Notes: generated from the letters alone by a model not told the origin. 64,000 bases of DNA from Methylovorus sp. MM2 (GCF_001648895.1 NZ_LXUF01000001.1:1161726-1225725); one strand, 5' to 3'; counted from the stretch's first letter, positions 7,453 to 16,071 are shown. Program-made: numbers and translations.

Positions 7453-9867
7453 ATGAACTTACATGAACGACAATTAGAATTAGAGGCTAACGCAGTTGGC
7501 TTAGGGATTGATAGATATAGAAAGGGATTAGAAGCACAAGGGGAAGCTCAGAAGACACCGGGTATGAAGCTCATAAGGGAAGCTATAGTCCCACTGGCAG
7601 ATGCTATTAAGGCATTCGCTGAAGAAGCTAACTCAGGTCGTCCGGGCAGAGATATAGGTAGGGCTAAGTTCTTGACTCAGTTTCCACCACAGACAGTAGC
7701 GTACCTCACTGCTAAGGTGTGTATCAATGCTGTGAGTGCAAAGGGGCAAGAGAAGCCTGTACAAGGTGCTGCAATGACGATAGCTACCATGCTTGAGGAC
7801 ACTCTTAACTTCGACTTGATTAAAGAGAAAGAACCTAAGGTTTACTCTCGGTTACTCAATAAGATTAAGAATGGTTCAGGCAATGGTCACTATCAGCACG
7901 TCATAATGCGTAATGCTCAGAACAAAGCTAAGATTGATACGATCAAGTGGGGACGTTCAGAGAAGCTAGCATTAGGACTACACCTCATACGTCTTTTGGA
8001 GCAGGTCACAGGGTACATCGTCCTGACTCGTGCTACAGAAGGGCGTAATGACACGCCTATATACATCCTGCCTACACCACACATTCAGGAATGGCTAGAG
8101 AAGTCCCACGCTAAGTGCGAGCTGCTCAATCCAGTCAACATGCCTATGGTTGTGCCTCCTAGAGAATGGCAGCAGCCATACAATGGTGGCTACATGACTC
8201 GTGCCTTAAGCTATCCTTTGGTACGTGCTAGGAATCGTAACTTTATTGAAGAGCTGAAGAACTGGGATATGCCTAAGGTCTACAAGGCTATCAACGCTTT
8301 GCAGAACACTGGATGGAGAATCAATAAGGCTGTTCACTCAGTGATGACTGAGGTATGGGCTAGTGGTGGTATGTTGGGTGGTCTCCCACCAAGGGATGAC
8401 TTACCTCTTCCAGCTCAATCCTATACCGACCCTGAAGCTAACCCTGAGGCACACCGTGAGTGGAAACGTAAGGCCGCTGAAGTGTATAACGCTAATCAGC
8501 AGCTACGTGGTAAGCGTAGGGTCATGGGTCATAAGCTGCGAATCGCTGATGAGTTCTCCCAGTATGACGTTATGTACTTCCCTCATGTAATGGATTGGCG
8601 AGGCCGTGTGTACCCAGTAGCAGCGTATCTTAATCCTCAGTCAGATGATTCAGGTAAGGCACTACTACAGTTCTCTGAAGGTAAAGCCTTAGGTGACAAC
8701 GGAGCATTCTGGTTAGCTGTTCATGGTGCTAACTGCGCTGGTGTTGATAAGGTGAGCTTTGAGGATAGGGTACAGTGGGTTGAAGAACACCACACCGAGA
8801 TCATAGACAGTGCTTTATCACCTCTCGATGGTCAACGCTTTTGGGCTGAACAGGATAGTCCTTACCAATTCCTAGCGTTTTGCTTTGAGTGGTTAGGGTA
8901 CTCACTTCAGGGTTCTAACTATGTATCTCATATCTCAGTGTCTTGGGATGGGTCATGCAATGGTCTTCAGAACTTCTCAGCCATGCTTAAGGATGAAGTA
9001 GGGGGTAAAGCTACCAACCTTATCCCTAGTGATACACCTTCAGACATATATGCTGAGGTTGCAAGGGCAGCTACGCTTATCGTTGAGGGCTTTGCCTTAA
9101 ACAAAGTAGAAGAGGCCGTACACTGGCGCGGAAAGATTACTAGAGGTATTGCTAAACGCCCAACCATGACCTTACCTTATGGTGCAGGTCGATATGGATT
9201 TAGTGACCAGATTATTGCAGAGCTGGACAAACTAAACGAGGGCAAGTCAGAGCCGTACCTTCAAGGTGATGACTTCCGCAATGCTACCTTCCTAGCTGGT
9301 GTCATGGAGGATGCTATTGGTAACGTGGTAGTGAAGGCTAAGGAAGCTATGGATTGGCTGAAGGAAGTAGCCAAGATTGCAGCTAAGGGTGGCCTACCTA
9401 TTCACTGGACTACACCTAGTGGATTCCTTGTCGCTCAAGACTATCGTAAGCAGATTGGGAATCGTGTTGACACTGTTATTTGCGGTGTCCGCACTAAGCT
9501 CATGCTACAGGTGGAGAGTGATGAGCTTGACTCCCGTAAGCAAGCACAAGGTATCGCTCCTAACTTCGTTCACTCATTAGATGCCTCTCACTTGGTACTA
9601 ACGATTGATCGCTGTGTGGATGATGGTATCACCAGCCTAGCAATGATTCATGATTCGTATGGTACCCATGCTGCTGATGCAGAGCGCCTCTCAGTTAACT
9701 TAAGGGAGGCATTCATAGACCAATACTCCGGTGATGTATTAGCTGGATTCATTGAGAACCTCAGGACACAACTACCACCCGAACTTATGGATGAGCTACC
9801 TAAACCGCCGACCTCCGGCACTCTGGACTTAGAAGGCGTAAGAGACAGTAAGTATTTCTTTGCCTAA
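7453..9867 (+). CDS. T7-type single-subunit DNA-directed RNA polymerase (gp1)
   Basis: The 804-aa protein (T7: 883) transcribes phage genes from its own short promoters. All palm and finger motifs are present: SWDGSCNGLQN with the catalytic Asp at 499, RGIAKRPTMTLPYGAGRYGF with Lys568 and Tyr576, and MIHDSYGT with catalytic Asp734. The specificity hairpin corresponds to residues about 667-697, just before QGIAPNFVHSLDASH, and the chain ends in the aromatic FFA foot. The N-terminal domain is shorter than in T7. The ATG at 7453 follows a weak AGGGAA. It is the first gene after attL and is preceded by P1, dyad repeats and a terminator, so its expression looks tightly gated. Confidence 0.97.
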   Translation: MNLHERQLELEANAVGLGIDRYRKGLEAQGEAQKTPGMKLIREAIVPLADAIKAFAEEANSGRPGRDIGRAKFLTQFPPQTVAYLTAKVCINAVSAKGQEKPVQGAAMTIATMLEDTLNFDLIKEKEPKVYSRLLNKIKNGSGNGHYQHVIMRNAQNKAKIDTIKWGRSEKLALGLHLIRLLEQVTGYIVLTRATEGRNDTPIYILPTPHIQEWLEKSHAKCELLNPVNMPMVVPPREWQQPYNGGYMTRALSYPLVRARNRNFIEELKNWDMPKVYKAINALQNTGWRINKAVHSVMTEVWASGGMLGGLPPRDDLPLPAQSYTDPEANPEAHREWKRKAAEVYNANQQLRGKRRVMGHKLRIADEFSQYDVMYFPHVMDWRGRVYPVAAYLNPQSDDSGKALLQFSEGKALGDNGAFWLAVHGANCAGVDKVSFEDRVQWVEEHHTEIIDSALSPLDGQRFWAEQDSPYQFLAFCFEWLGYSLQGSNYVSHISVSWDGSCNGLQNFSAMLKDEVGGKATNLIPSDTPSDIYAEVARAATLIVEGFALNKVEEAVHWRGKITRGIAKRPTMTLPYGAGRYGFSDQIIAELDKLNEGKSEPYLQGDDFRNATFLAGVMEDAIGNVVVKAKEAMDWLKEVAKIAAKGGLPIHWTTPSGFLVAQDYRKQIGNRVDTVICGVRTKLMLQVESDELDSRKQAQGIAPNFVHSLDASHLVLTIDRCVDDGITSLAMIHDSYGTHAADAERLSVNLREAFIDQYSGDVLAGFIENLRTQLPPELMDELPKPPTSGTLDLEGVRDSKYFFA

Positions 9868-9922
9868 ATGTATTCCCTAAGTAATTAAATTCCCTTGAAT
9901 AACAAGGACTTTTCAGCAGGAG

Positions 9923-9950
9923 GGGGATAAACCCCCACTGTTGGAATAAG
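9923..9950 (+). promoter_or_regulatory. Candidate phage RNA polymerase promoter P2
   Basis: GGGGATAAACCCCCACTGTT followed by GGAATAAG matches P1, P3 and P4, with a C for A change in the middle of the motif and TTGG for TAGG at the presumed start. It would drive the DNA-metabolism block. No TAAGTGTTACTTA-type dyads lie beside it. Confidence 0.7.
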
Positions 9951-9981
9951 AACCGTAAACCTCAAAGCACAAGGAGACCTG

Positions 9982-10251
9982 TTGCCGAAATTGAATACCG
10001 ACAAACTGAACTCAACTGCGGCACATGCTGTAGCTGTAGCAGCGTTCAGAACAATCGACTCCCTTCAAGACCTTTCTAGGGAAATGCAAGTAAACGCCAT
10101 AGCCGTACTCTTCAAGCTGTTATCTGAGGAGTACGGCCTTTCTATTTCTAGCCTCTTATCACGAGCTGACTTAATCATCAAAGACGCGGACAAGTATTAC
10201 CACGCCGAGGTGAAAGCTCTTAGGGACTACATTCGATTGGAACTTAAATAA
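9982..10251 (+). CDS. Small hypothetical phage protein (89 aa)
   Basis: The TTG start at 9982 follows AAGGAGACC with good spacing, and its stop TAA overlaps the next ATG as TAATG, which supports it as a real gene. The protein is almost entirely helical (AVAVAAFRTIDSLQDLSREM, then RADLIIKDADKYYHAEVKAL) and lacks cysteine. No family was recognised. It is the first gene behind P2, so it should be expressed with the SSB and nuclease genes. Confidence 0.7.
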   Translation: MPKLNTDKLNSTAAHAVAVAAFRTIDSLQDLSREMQVNAIAVLFKLLSEEYGLSISSLLSRADLIIKDADKYYHAEVKALRDYIRLELK

Positions 10252-10469
10252 TGTACTCAACTAAATCAAGACACCCTCTAATTCAAAGCCTATTACATAT
10301 CGTCGCACTTTTGGCGGTCGGTTCAGTTGTCCCTTCAGGAAACCAGAAGCCTGAGTATCTCCGTAACGTTGGTAAGAACAAACAGTTACCAGATCACCGA
10401 GCTTATGAGCGTAACAAGTACGCACCTTGGGGACGTGGCGTAGCTGGTGGAAAGGCGGTGGCAGCATGA
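10251..10469 (+). CDS. Small hypothetical phage protein (72 aa)
   Basis: The start codon overlaps the preceding stop (TAATG) and the stop overlaps the next start (ATGA), the tight packing expected of a phage operon. Residues 8-28 (PLIQSLLHIVALLAVGSVVP) are hydrophobic and may insert in the membrane. The rest is basic and hydrophilic. No family was recognised. Confidence 0.6.
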   Translation: MYSTKSRHPLIQSLLHIVALLAVGSVVPSGNQKPEYLRNVGKNKQLPDHRAYERNKYAPWGRGVAGGKAVAA

Positions 10470-10615
10470 ACTACCGTGACCACCTAGTAATGAGAGCGCG
10501 TTCCTTTTGGGGCAACGATGAGCAGCTACCGCTTGAGTTGTTCGCTGAAATGAACGCTGAAGGTATCGACATTGATGCTGAAGAAAATAAGTTTTACAAC
10601 ACTAACGCCGACTAA
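10466..10615 (+). CDS. Small hypothetical phage protein (49 aa)
   Basis: The ATG at 10466 overlaps the preceding TGA and sits behind a GGAAAGG; the frame is open further upstream but that part is overlapped by the previous gene. The product begins MNYRDHLVMRARSFWG and is acidic in its second half (EGIDIDAEENK). Function unknown. It ends 11 bases before the SSB gene. Confidence 0.6.
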   Translation: MNYRDHLVMRARSFWGNDEQLPLELFAEMNAEGIDIDAEENKFYNTNAD

Positions 10616-10626
10616 GGACATTCCAC

Positions 10627-11307
10627 ATGGCTGAAGATTCAAAACCAAAGCGCGAACGCTTACTGTCCCCTAAGGGTTCAGCAGTATATCCACGCTTAAC
10701 TGTACCAGATACAAAATACAACAAGGATGGCGAGTACAACACTGGCCTCCTGTTATCCATTGATGATGCTTCAGACTTAATGGCAGACCTTGACGCTCGT
10801 GTCGATGCTGCCTTTGCTAAAGCTATCGCTGACAACAAGGGTAAGACCTTCAAGATCGTTAAGGGTAAGAAGACAGATATTGTCCGCAACTCTCCTTACG
10901 TTATTGAACTGGATGAGGACGGTAACGAGACAGGTAATGTCCGTTTCAACTTCACCATGAAGGCTACGTTCATTGACCCTAAGACAAAGGAAGTGCTGCA
11001 ACGTAAGCCTACACTTGTCGATGGTAAAGGTAACGTAATCAAGGGTCGCGTCAATGTGTACGGTGGTTCAATCATCAAGGTTAACTACACACCGTCTGCA
11101 TACGATTCAAACTTCGGTGTTGGCGTGAAGCTGTACCTCAATGCTGCTCAGATTATCAAGTTAGTTACAGGCGGTGGTTCTAACCACGGCTTCGGCGCTG
11201 ATGAAGATGCTGAGTACGAGTATGAAGCTCCTGACAATGATTCAGGTTTCGGTAACGAGTCTAGTGCCGAAGCTCCTGATGAAGACGAGGAAGACGATCA
11301 GTTCTAA
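10627..11307 (+). CDS. Single-stranded DNA-binding protein, T7 gp2.5-like
   Basis: The 226-aa protein has the gp2.5 pattern: a single OB-fold body with PRLTVPDTKYNKDGEYNT near the N-terminus and KVNYTPSAYDSNFGVGVKL around residues 150-170. A very acidic C-terminal tail (ESSAEAPDEDEEDDQF) ends in phenylalanine, as in T7, where the tail and terminal Phe contact the polymerase and helicase. It coats single-stranded DNA during replication and recombination. The gene overlaps the endonuclease I start by 29 bases. Confidence 0.92.
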   Translation: MAEDSKPKRERLLSPKGSAVYPRLTVPDTKYNKDGEYNTGLLLSIDDASDLMADLDARVDAAFAKAIADNKGKTFKIVKGKKTDIVRNSPYVIELDEDGNETGNVRFNFTMKATFIDPKTKEVLQRKPTLVDGKGNVIKGRVNVYGGSIIKVNYTPSAYDSNFGVGVKLYLNAAQIIKLVTGGGSNHGFGADEDAEYEYEAPDNDSGFGNESSAEAPDEDEEDDQF

Positions 11308-11716
11308 AAAGTTTGGTATCCGTAGTCGAGCAATCGCTGAAGGGTACCGCTCAGGACTAGAAGAAACCACAGGACAAGACCTCACTCTTCGCGGAGTGGG
11401 GTACACCTATGAAGAGCTAGTCATTGAGTACACCAAGCCTGAGTCTAAACATAAATACACACCTGATTTTGTCCTGTTACATAACGGCATCATCGTTGAA
11501 ACCAAAGGTCGTTTCCTTTCGGAAGACCGTAAGAAACACATCCTAGTTAAACAACAACATCCACACCTCGACATTCGATTCGTATTCAGTAGCTCCAAGA
11601 CCAAGATAAGCAAGACTTCTAAGACTTCTTATGCCATGTGGTGTGAGTCTAAGGGCTTCCTTTATGCGGACAAAAAGATACCTGAGGCGTGGCTCCAAGA
11701 GAAAGGTAAGTCATGA
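11279..11716 (+). CDS. Endonuclease I (Holliday junction resolvase, T7 gp3-like)
   Basis: The product (145 aa; T7: 149) carries the gp3 nuclease core: YRSGLEE, the metal-binding YTPDFVL, then VETKGRFLSEDRKKHILVKQ and HLDIRFVFSSSKTKISK. In T7 this dimeric enzyme resolves branched DNA and helps degrade host DNA. The frame is open to 11174, but the ATG at 11279 gives the family's usual length and places the start inside the SSB tail codons. Its stop overlaps the next ATG (ATGA). Confidence 0.93.
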   Translation: MKTRKTISSKKFGIRSRAIAEGYRSGLEETTGQDLTLRGVGYTYEELVIEYTKPESKHKYTPDFVLLHNGIIVETKGRFLSEDRKKHILVKQQHPHLDIRFVFSSSKTKISKTSKTSYAMWCESKGFLYADKKIPEAWLQEKGKS

Positions 11717-11910
11717 CTTTAAAGGTCAAGAAGACAGCCAAAGGAAATGTAAAGATTACCTTAAGCATCACAGACGCTCTCCGTCTAAGAGAGCTTGTGA
11801 ATATCAGCCATTTCATACCGCCACATCGGTACTGCAATAACGTGGCATCAATGACTGAAGTTGAACAGGTGTCTGACACACTCCATAGCAAGCTGAGTTT
11901 GATTTTGTAA
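11713..11910 (+). CDS. Small hypothetical phage protein (65 aa)
   Basis: It is coupled on both sides: ATGA overlap with endonuclease I and TAATG overlap with the amidase gene. The sequence starts with a basic beta-like segment (TLKVKKTAKGNVKITLSITD) and continues with a helical portion containing two His and one Cys (HFIPPHRYCNN). No family was recognised. Confidence 0.6.
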   Translation: MTLKVKKTAKGNVKITLSITDALRLRELVNISHFIPPHRYCNNVASMTEVEQVSDTLHSKLSLIL

Positions 11911-12350
11911 TGGCATCTAAGCCCCTCACTCCTGAGGCGGTGAAGTACCTCGCAGTACATTGTTCCGCAACTCAAACCAAAACAGATTTAACAGCAGCAG
12001 ACATTGATGTGATGCACCGTAAGCGTGGGTTCCTAAAGATTGGATACCACTTCGTTATACGGCGTAACGGTACAGTCGAAAAGGGACGTGACCTGACGGA
12101 AGTTGGAGCGCACGTTGAGGGGTACAACTCACAGTCATTAGGTATTTGCCTAGTGGGTGGCGTAGATAAAGACCTTAAACCTGAGAACAACTTTACACCA
12201 GCACAATTCAATGCTCTGTCCGCTTTGCTCAAAGACCTCTCTCTGAAATTCCCTAAGGCTACCGTCCAAGGACACAGAGATTTTCCAAACGTAAAGAAAG
12301 ACTGCCCTTGCTTCGACGTGAAGCCTTGGTGGTTAAAACATAAGGACTAA
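11910..12350 (+). CDS. N-acetylmuramoyl-L-alanine amidase (T7 lysozyme, gp3.5-like)
   Basis: The 146-aa protein aligns by eye with T7 lysozyme over its full length. Zinc ligands His17, His122 and Cys132 and catalytic Tyr46 and Lys130 are all present (AVHCSAT, GYHFVI, GHRDFPNVKKDC). It cleaves the amide bond between muramic acid and the stem peptide. T7 lysozyme also binds and inhibits the phage RNA polymerase, timing the shift to late genes, and the same dual role is plausible here. No other endolysin gene was found, so it is also the likely lysis enzyme. Confidence 0.95.
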   Translation: MASKPLTPEAVKYLAVHCSATQTKTDLTAADIDVMHRKRGFLKIGYHFVIRRNGTVEKGRDLTEVGAHVEGYNSQSLGICLVGGVDKDLKPENNFTPAQFNALSALLKDLSLKFPKATVQGHRDFPNVKKDCPCFDVKPWWLKHKD

Positions 12351-12358
12351 ACAAACAA

Positions 12359-12835
12359 ATGAATCCAACAACAAAGCAGGTGTTCGACGTAGGTAGCATT
12401 GTGGTAGCACTTGGAGGTGCTAACTATGGCAGCTACAAAGAAGGTGAAATGGGTGTAGTAACTGATATCGACCATCGTCCTTATCCTAAAATCCAATTCA
12501 AGACTTGGCATGGCTGGCCTATGGTTGGCAACGTTCGTCTTGCCACTCCAGAAGAAGTTGTCTTATTCCTAGAAGCCAAACTTAAAGATGCTCAAGCATG
12601 GGTAGCTAAAGCTAAGTGTATTCAACCTGAAGAGATTTTTGCAGGTGCTATCTTTAATTTCTACGGTGAAGATAGAGTGATCGTAGGTAGCTTAGGTAAG
12701 GGCTATCTAAGTTTGTGCCGCTCATCTTGCAATTTTGGCGGTGGTACAGTCTTTAAAAGCGCAGAAGAAATGGCAGATTACGCTAATTCGGCGGGGTATG
12801 AGCGCTCTGACAAAACACTTAAGGACTTCCTATGA
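12359..12835 (+). CDS. Hypothetical phage protein (158 aa)
   Basis: Not recognised. The first half (VGSIVVALGGANYGSYKEGE through YPKIQFKTWHGWP) has an SH3-like/KOW-like beta pattern. A helical linker rich in Lys and Ala follows, and the second half has another beta-rich part (FNFYGEDRVIVGSLGKGYLS) with two cysteines. The stop overlaps the next ATG (ATGA). Being between lysozyme and primase-helicase it should be expressed with replication genes. Confidence 0.6.
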   Translation: MNPTTKQVFDVGSIVVALGGANYGSYKEGEMGVVTDIDHRPYPKIQFKTWHGWPMVGNVRLATPEEVVLFLEAKLKDAQAWVAKAKCIQPEEIFAGAIFNFYGEDRVIVGSLGKGYLSLCRSSCNFGGGTVFKSAEEMADYANSAGYERSDKTLKDFL

Positions 12836-13152
12836 GACTAAACCCTTTCGCTCTTAACGTCACAGGCGTAATGGCTTCCTTCCAGAAGACCGTTGACCGC
12901 CTCGATAAGATTGCTAACAAGCAAACTAAAGAGATCATTGTATTGGCAGCAGTTGGCGATAAGGTTAACTCCATTGCTATCACACTGTACTCCTTCATTG
13001 ATCGTGCGGCTGAGTATCTCTACAACTTAGTAGTAGATGCTGAAGACGCTATCGAAGACTACATTGATGACAAGATCGCTGAAGCTGATAACGAAGCCCA
13101 AGCTGCTGAAATGTTATCCGAGAAGTTGAAAGAATCTTTCGGCCTCAAATAA
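12832..13152 (+). CDS. Hypothetical helical phage protein (106 aa)
   Basis: Starts in an ATGA overlap with the gene before. The protein is predicted all-helical with heptad character (VDRLDKIANKQTKEIIVLAA) and an acidic C-terminal half (VVDAEDAIEDYIDDKIAEAD). No family was recognised. A terminator follows 29 bases downstream. Confidence 0.65.
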   Translation: MRLNPFALNVTGVMASFQKTVDRLDKIANKQTKEIIVLAAVGDKVNSIAITLYSFIDRAAEYLYNLVVDAEDAIEDYIDDKIAEADNEAQAAEMLSEKLKESFGLK

Positions 13153-13181
13153 CCCTAGGCTAATACCCTCGCTAAGTTAAG

Positions 13182-13206
13182 ACCCGCCTCGTGCGGGTTT
13201 TTCTTT
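13182..13206 (+). terminator. Rho-independent terminator
   Basis: ACCCGC (13182-13187) pairs with GCGGGT (13193-13198) around a 5-base loop, followed by a T-rich run to 13206. It closes the first DNA-metabolism block and lies 35 bases before the next start codon. Confidence 0.75.
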
Positions 13207-13240
13207 TATACAACTACTACCTTTTTAGGAGAGTGTAAGC

Positions 13241-13708
13241 ATGACAAACACAAACAAATTATCACCTCAGGTTCAAACCTTATTAACACACCTTCAGAAA
13301 CACGGAAGTATCTCTAGTGCTGAAGCTGATACCGTTTACAAGATGCGCTCATTGCCTCGTCGTATCTGCGACTTGAAAGATGCAGGGTATGCAATCTCCC
13401 GTGAGCTTAAGAAAGACCCTACAGGTCAACGCTATGCGCGTTACACGTTGGTAGGTAGTCCAGCCCATGAAGCTAAACTTGTAGCCGAACCACAGCAGAC
13501 ACTACCCCTAGCAACTGAAGTAGTACCCCCAGTGTTACGTGTAGGTGCAACTATTCGTGTGACTGACCCCGTAGCTATGGAAGAGTACGAATCAGGAGAT
13601 CAAGGAACGGTCGTTGAAGTTGACTCTGACGGTGCCGTATATGCAACCTTTGATACGATTGAAGGTAGGCACTTCCTGTTGTCCTTCGAGTTTGAGGTGA
13701 TTGCTTAA
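13241..13708 (+). CDS. HTH protein with C-terminal SH3-like domain
   Basis: Residues about 8-60 (LTHLQKHGSISSAEADTVYK, then SLPRRICDLKDAGYAI) match the phage helix-turn-helix type (HTH_39-like) in which the RRICDLK helix is diagnostic. A Pro-rich linker leads to a C-terminal beta domain (VGATIRVTDPVAMEEYESGD, then GTVVEVDSDGAVYATF) of KOW/SH3 type. It probably binds DNA or the transcription complex. Good AGGAGAG ribosome site. It opens the block that continues into primase-helicase. Confidence 0.65.
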   Translation: MTNTNKLSPQVQTLLTHLQKHGSISSAEADTVYKMRSLPRRICDLKDAGYAISRELKKDPTGQRYARYTLVGSPAHEAKLVAEPQQTLPLATEVVPPVLRVGATIRVTDPVAMEEYESGDQGTVVEVDSDGAVYATFDTIEGRHFLLSFEFEVIA

Positions 13709-13908
13709 TGGTCGTACTCAATACCACTATGCGTCTAGCCTTTGCCCGTATCCCAGTGCCAGCTTTAGTAGCTCCCTTGGGTGATCGTATCATCCGTAGC
13801 CTTACCAAAGGTTCCGGTCAGTACAAACCTAAACGCTGCTGGAATGCTAGCCTTAGCTACCGTACCCACCAGAAGCTAGTACACACAGGGTTCATGCCAC
13901 AATCTTAA
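13708..13908 (+). CDS. Small basic hypothetical phage protein (66 aa)
   Basis: The ATG overlaps the preceding TAA (TAATG) and the stop overlaps the primase-helicase ATG in the same way, so it is probably translated. The product is strongly basic (KGSGQYKPKRCWNASLSYRT) after a hydrophobic start. No family was recognised. Confidence 0.5.
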   Translation: MVVLNTTMRLAFARIPVPALVAPLGDRIIRSLTKGSGQYKPKRCWNASLSYRTHQKLVHTGFMPQS

Positions 13909-15542
13909 TGGCTGAATCTGATGCAGAGTACATAGCCAAAGAGCCTTGTCCTAAATGCAGCAGCAGTGACGCTCTCGCCCGTTATGCGGATGGGGGCGCA
14001 CATTGCTTTAGTATGGGCTGTGGCTACCATGAGTTTCCTGATGGCAAACAATCAGAAGTAACCCTAGATAAATCCGAAGCCAAGGCTAAGGGTCTCATTA
14101 GGGATGGAGAATATAAACCTCTCCTGAAGCGTGGCATCACGTTAGAAACAGTTAAGAAGTGGGGCTATGAAACAGGTACCTTCAATGGTCGGCCTGTCCA
14201 GATAGCTAACTACGTTAAAGGCAATGCCCGTATAGCTCAGAAGGTACGCTTCCCGGATAAGGACTTCACGTTCTTAGGTGATGGGAAAACCTCAGGCCTC
14301 TATGGTCAACACCTATGGCGTGACGGTGGTAAGAAAATCGTAATCACTGAAGGTGAGATTGATGCACTTACTGTCTCCCAATTACAAAGCAACAAGTGGC
14401 CTGTAGTTTCTCTACCTAAGGGAGCGCAGGGTGCTAAGAAGTCACTCTCTCAAGAACTCCAATGGCTTGAGCAATACGAAGAGATCATACTGATGTTCGA
14501 CAATGACGAACCCGGTAATCTTGCAGTAGAAGAGTGCGCCCCGTTATTCACTCCCGGTAAATGTAAGGTAGCTAGGCTTCCCCTCAAGGATGCCAACGAA
14601 ATGCTACTGGCTAACCGAGGGTCTGAAGTAGTACAAGCGATATGGGATGCTAGGGTCTATCGGCCTGAAGCTGTCTTGTCTGTCATGGACGTATTCGATG
14701 TAGCAATCAAGGCTCCTGAAATGGGATTGCCTTGGCCTTGGGCTACACTCACTGCACTAACCTTTGGTATTCAACGAAGGACAGCCTATTACTTGGGCGC
14801 TGGTGTCGGTATAGGTAAGACCAACTGGGCGCAGGAACTACAGTCATGGCTAGTGAATAAACTAGGACTAGCTGTAGGTGTGTTCATGTTGGAGCAACCC
14901 TTAGGCCGTACCCTCAAAGGTATTGCAGGTAAGTTCACAGGCAAGGCTTTCCATAGGCCTGACGGTGATTGGTCTCAAGCTGAACTCACAGCAGCTATCC
15001 AAGACTTAGACAATAAGGTGTACCTCTACAATCATCCCACCAGCGGAACCGATTGGGACTCCATTAAGGCAGCTATCAGATACATGGTAGTCAGTTGTGG
15101 GGTCAAGGATATTTTCCTAGACAACCTCACAGTAATGGTTGCACACCTTCCGTCCTCTGAAGCTAACGATGAAGTAAATCGTATCGCTAAAGAAATGGCC
15201 GGACTTCTACAAGAGTTGGACTTCACACTGTACGGCTTCTCGCATCTTAATCCACCAGCTACAGGCGCAAGCCATGAGCGTGGCGGTAAGGTACTTGAGT
15301 CTCAGTTCACAGGTTCGCGAGGGCTTATGCGCTTCGGTCACTACATGTTTGGTATCGAGCGTAACAAAGACCCTGAGCTACCTGAGGATGAACGCAATGT
15401 GTCCACATTCGTATTACTTAAAGACCGCGAGTATGGAAACGTAGGCCGCTTTGAAATTACATACAACCCTAAGACTGATAAGTACCTAGAGCCTGAGCTG
15501 TTCGGGGACTCATCGTCTGATACTGAAGAGGAAATGTTCTGA
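13908..15542 (+). CDS. Bifunctional DNA primase-helicase (T7 gp4-like)
   Basis: The 544-aa protein (T7: 566) has a zinc-binding primase domain (Cys14, Cys17, Cys33, Cys38) and a TOPRIM core (ITEGEID at 147-152, MFDNDEPG at 197-203). A RecA-like helicase domain follows, with Walker A GAGVGIGKT (297-305) and Walker B DIFLDNLTVM, ending in an acidic tail that in T7 binds the polymerase. It unwinds the fork and makes RNA primers as a hexamer. The start overlaps the previous stop; its stop abuts the next gene's TTG directly. Confidence 0.97.
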   Translation: MAESDAEYIAKEPCPKCSSSDALARYADGGAHCFSMGCGYHEFPDGKQSEVTLDKSEAKAKGLIRDGEYKPLLKRGITLETVKKWGYETGTFNGRPVQIANYVKGNARIAQKVRFPDKDFTFLGDGKTSGLYGQHLWRDGGKKIVITEGEIDALTVSQLQSNKWPVVSLPKGAQGAKKSLSQELQWLEQYEEIILMFDNDEPGNLAVEECAPLFTPGKCKVARLPLKDANEMLLANRGSEVVQAIWDARVYRPEAVLSVMDVFDVAIKAPEMGLPWPWATLTALTFGIQRRTAYYLGAGVGIGKTNWAQELQSWLVNKLGLAVGVFMLEQPLGRTLKGIAGKFTGKAFHRPDGDWSQAELTAAIQDLDNKVYLYNHPTSGTDWDSIKAAIRYMVVSCGVKDIFLDNLTVMVAHLPSSEANDEVNRIAKEMAGLLQELDFTLYGFSHLNPPATGASHERGGKVLESQFTGSRGLMRFGHYMFGIERNKDPELPEDERNVSTFVLLKDREYGNVGRFEITYNPKTDKYLEPELFGDSSSDTEEEMF

Positions 15543-16049
15543 TTGGAATTTAAGGCATGGCCTAAAACACCAAGGCTTTCTAACGAAAGATACTGGGTGA
15601 CAGAAAAGATTGACGGTACCAATGCTTGTATCGTAATTCAAGACGGTGAGTTTGCCTGTCAGTCTCGTAACAAATTTATAACTCCTGAAGATGACAACTA
15701 CGGATTCGCTCGATGGGCTTACGCACACAAGGATGAGTTGCTGAAGTTAGGAGAAGGTTATCACTACGGAGAATGGTGGGGTAATGGTATTCAACGAGGC
15801 TATGATAAGGCTGGTAAACATTTCAGCTTATTCGATGTAGTCCGCTGGAATCCTGACAACCCTAACCGTCCTGATTGTGTAAGTGTGGTGCCGCTACTTG
15901 GTAACTTCTCTCCAGTAGATTTAGATGAGGTACTTCAGGACTTATCCACTAACGGTTCTAAAGCAGCTCCGGGATTCATGCGTGTTGAAGGTGTTGTCGT
16001 ATTTAGTCAACTCACCCGCCAGCGCTACAAGGTAATCCTAGACAAGTAA
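15543..16049 (+). CDS. RNA ligase-like nucleotidyltransferase (minimal ligase)
   Basis: At 168 aa the product consists almost only of a ligase adenylation domain. It has motif I EKIDGTN (lysine 22 the adenylation site), motif III YGEWWGNGIQRGY (75-87), motif IIIa FSLFDV (94-99), motif IV EGVVVF (149-154) and motif V YKVILDK at the C-terminus. There is no OB-fold extension. Such proteins belong to the RNA_ligase family and may seal RNA nicks. T7 instead has a DNA ligase in its early region. The TTG start directly abuts the primase-helicase stop. RNA and DNA substrates cannot be told apart from motifs alone. Confidence 0.8.
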   Translation: MEFKAWPKTPRLSNERYWVTEKIDGTNACIVIQDGEFACQSRNKFITPEDDNYGFARWAYAHKDELLKLGEGYHYGEWWGNGIQRGYDKAGKHFSLFDVVRWNPDNPNRPDCVSVVPLLGNFSPVDLDEVLQDLSTNGSKAAPGFMRVEGVVVFSQLTRQRYKVILDK

Positions 16050-16071
16050 TTCTCCATAGTAATCTCCCCTC

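Noticed and set aside
8967-9167. Leftward frame within the RNA polymerase gene
   Set aside because: Lies over the catalytic region codons of the polymerase and has no supporting features.
11174-11278. Longer start for endonuclease I
   Set aside because: Would add 35 residues overlapping the SSB gene in another frame with no homology; ATG 11279 gives the family length.
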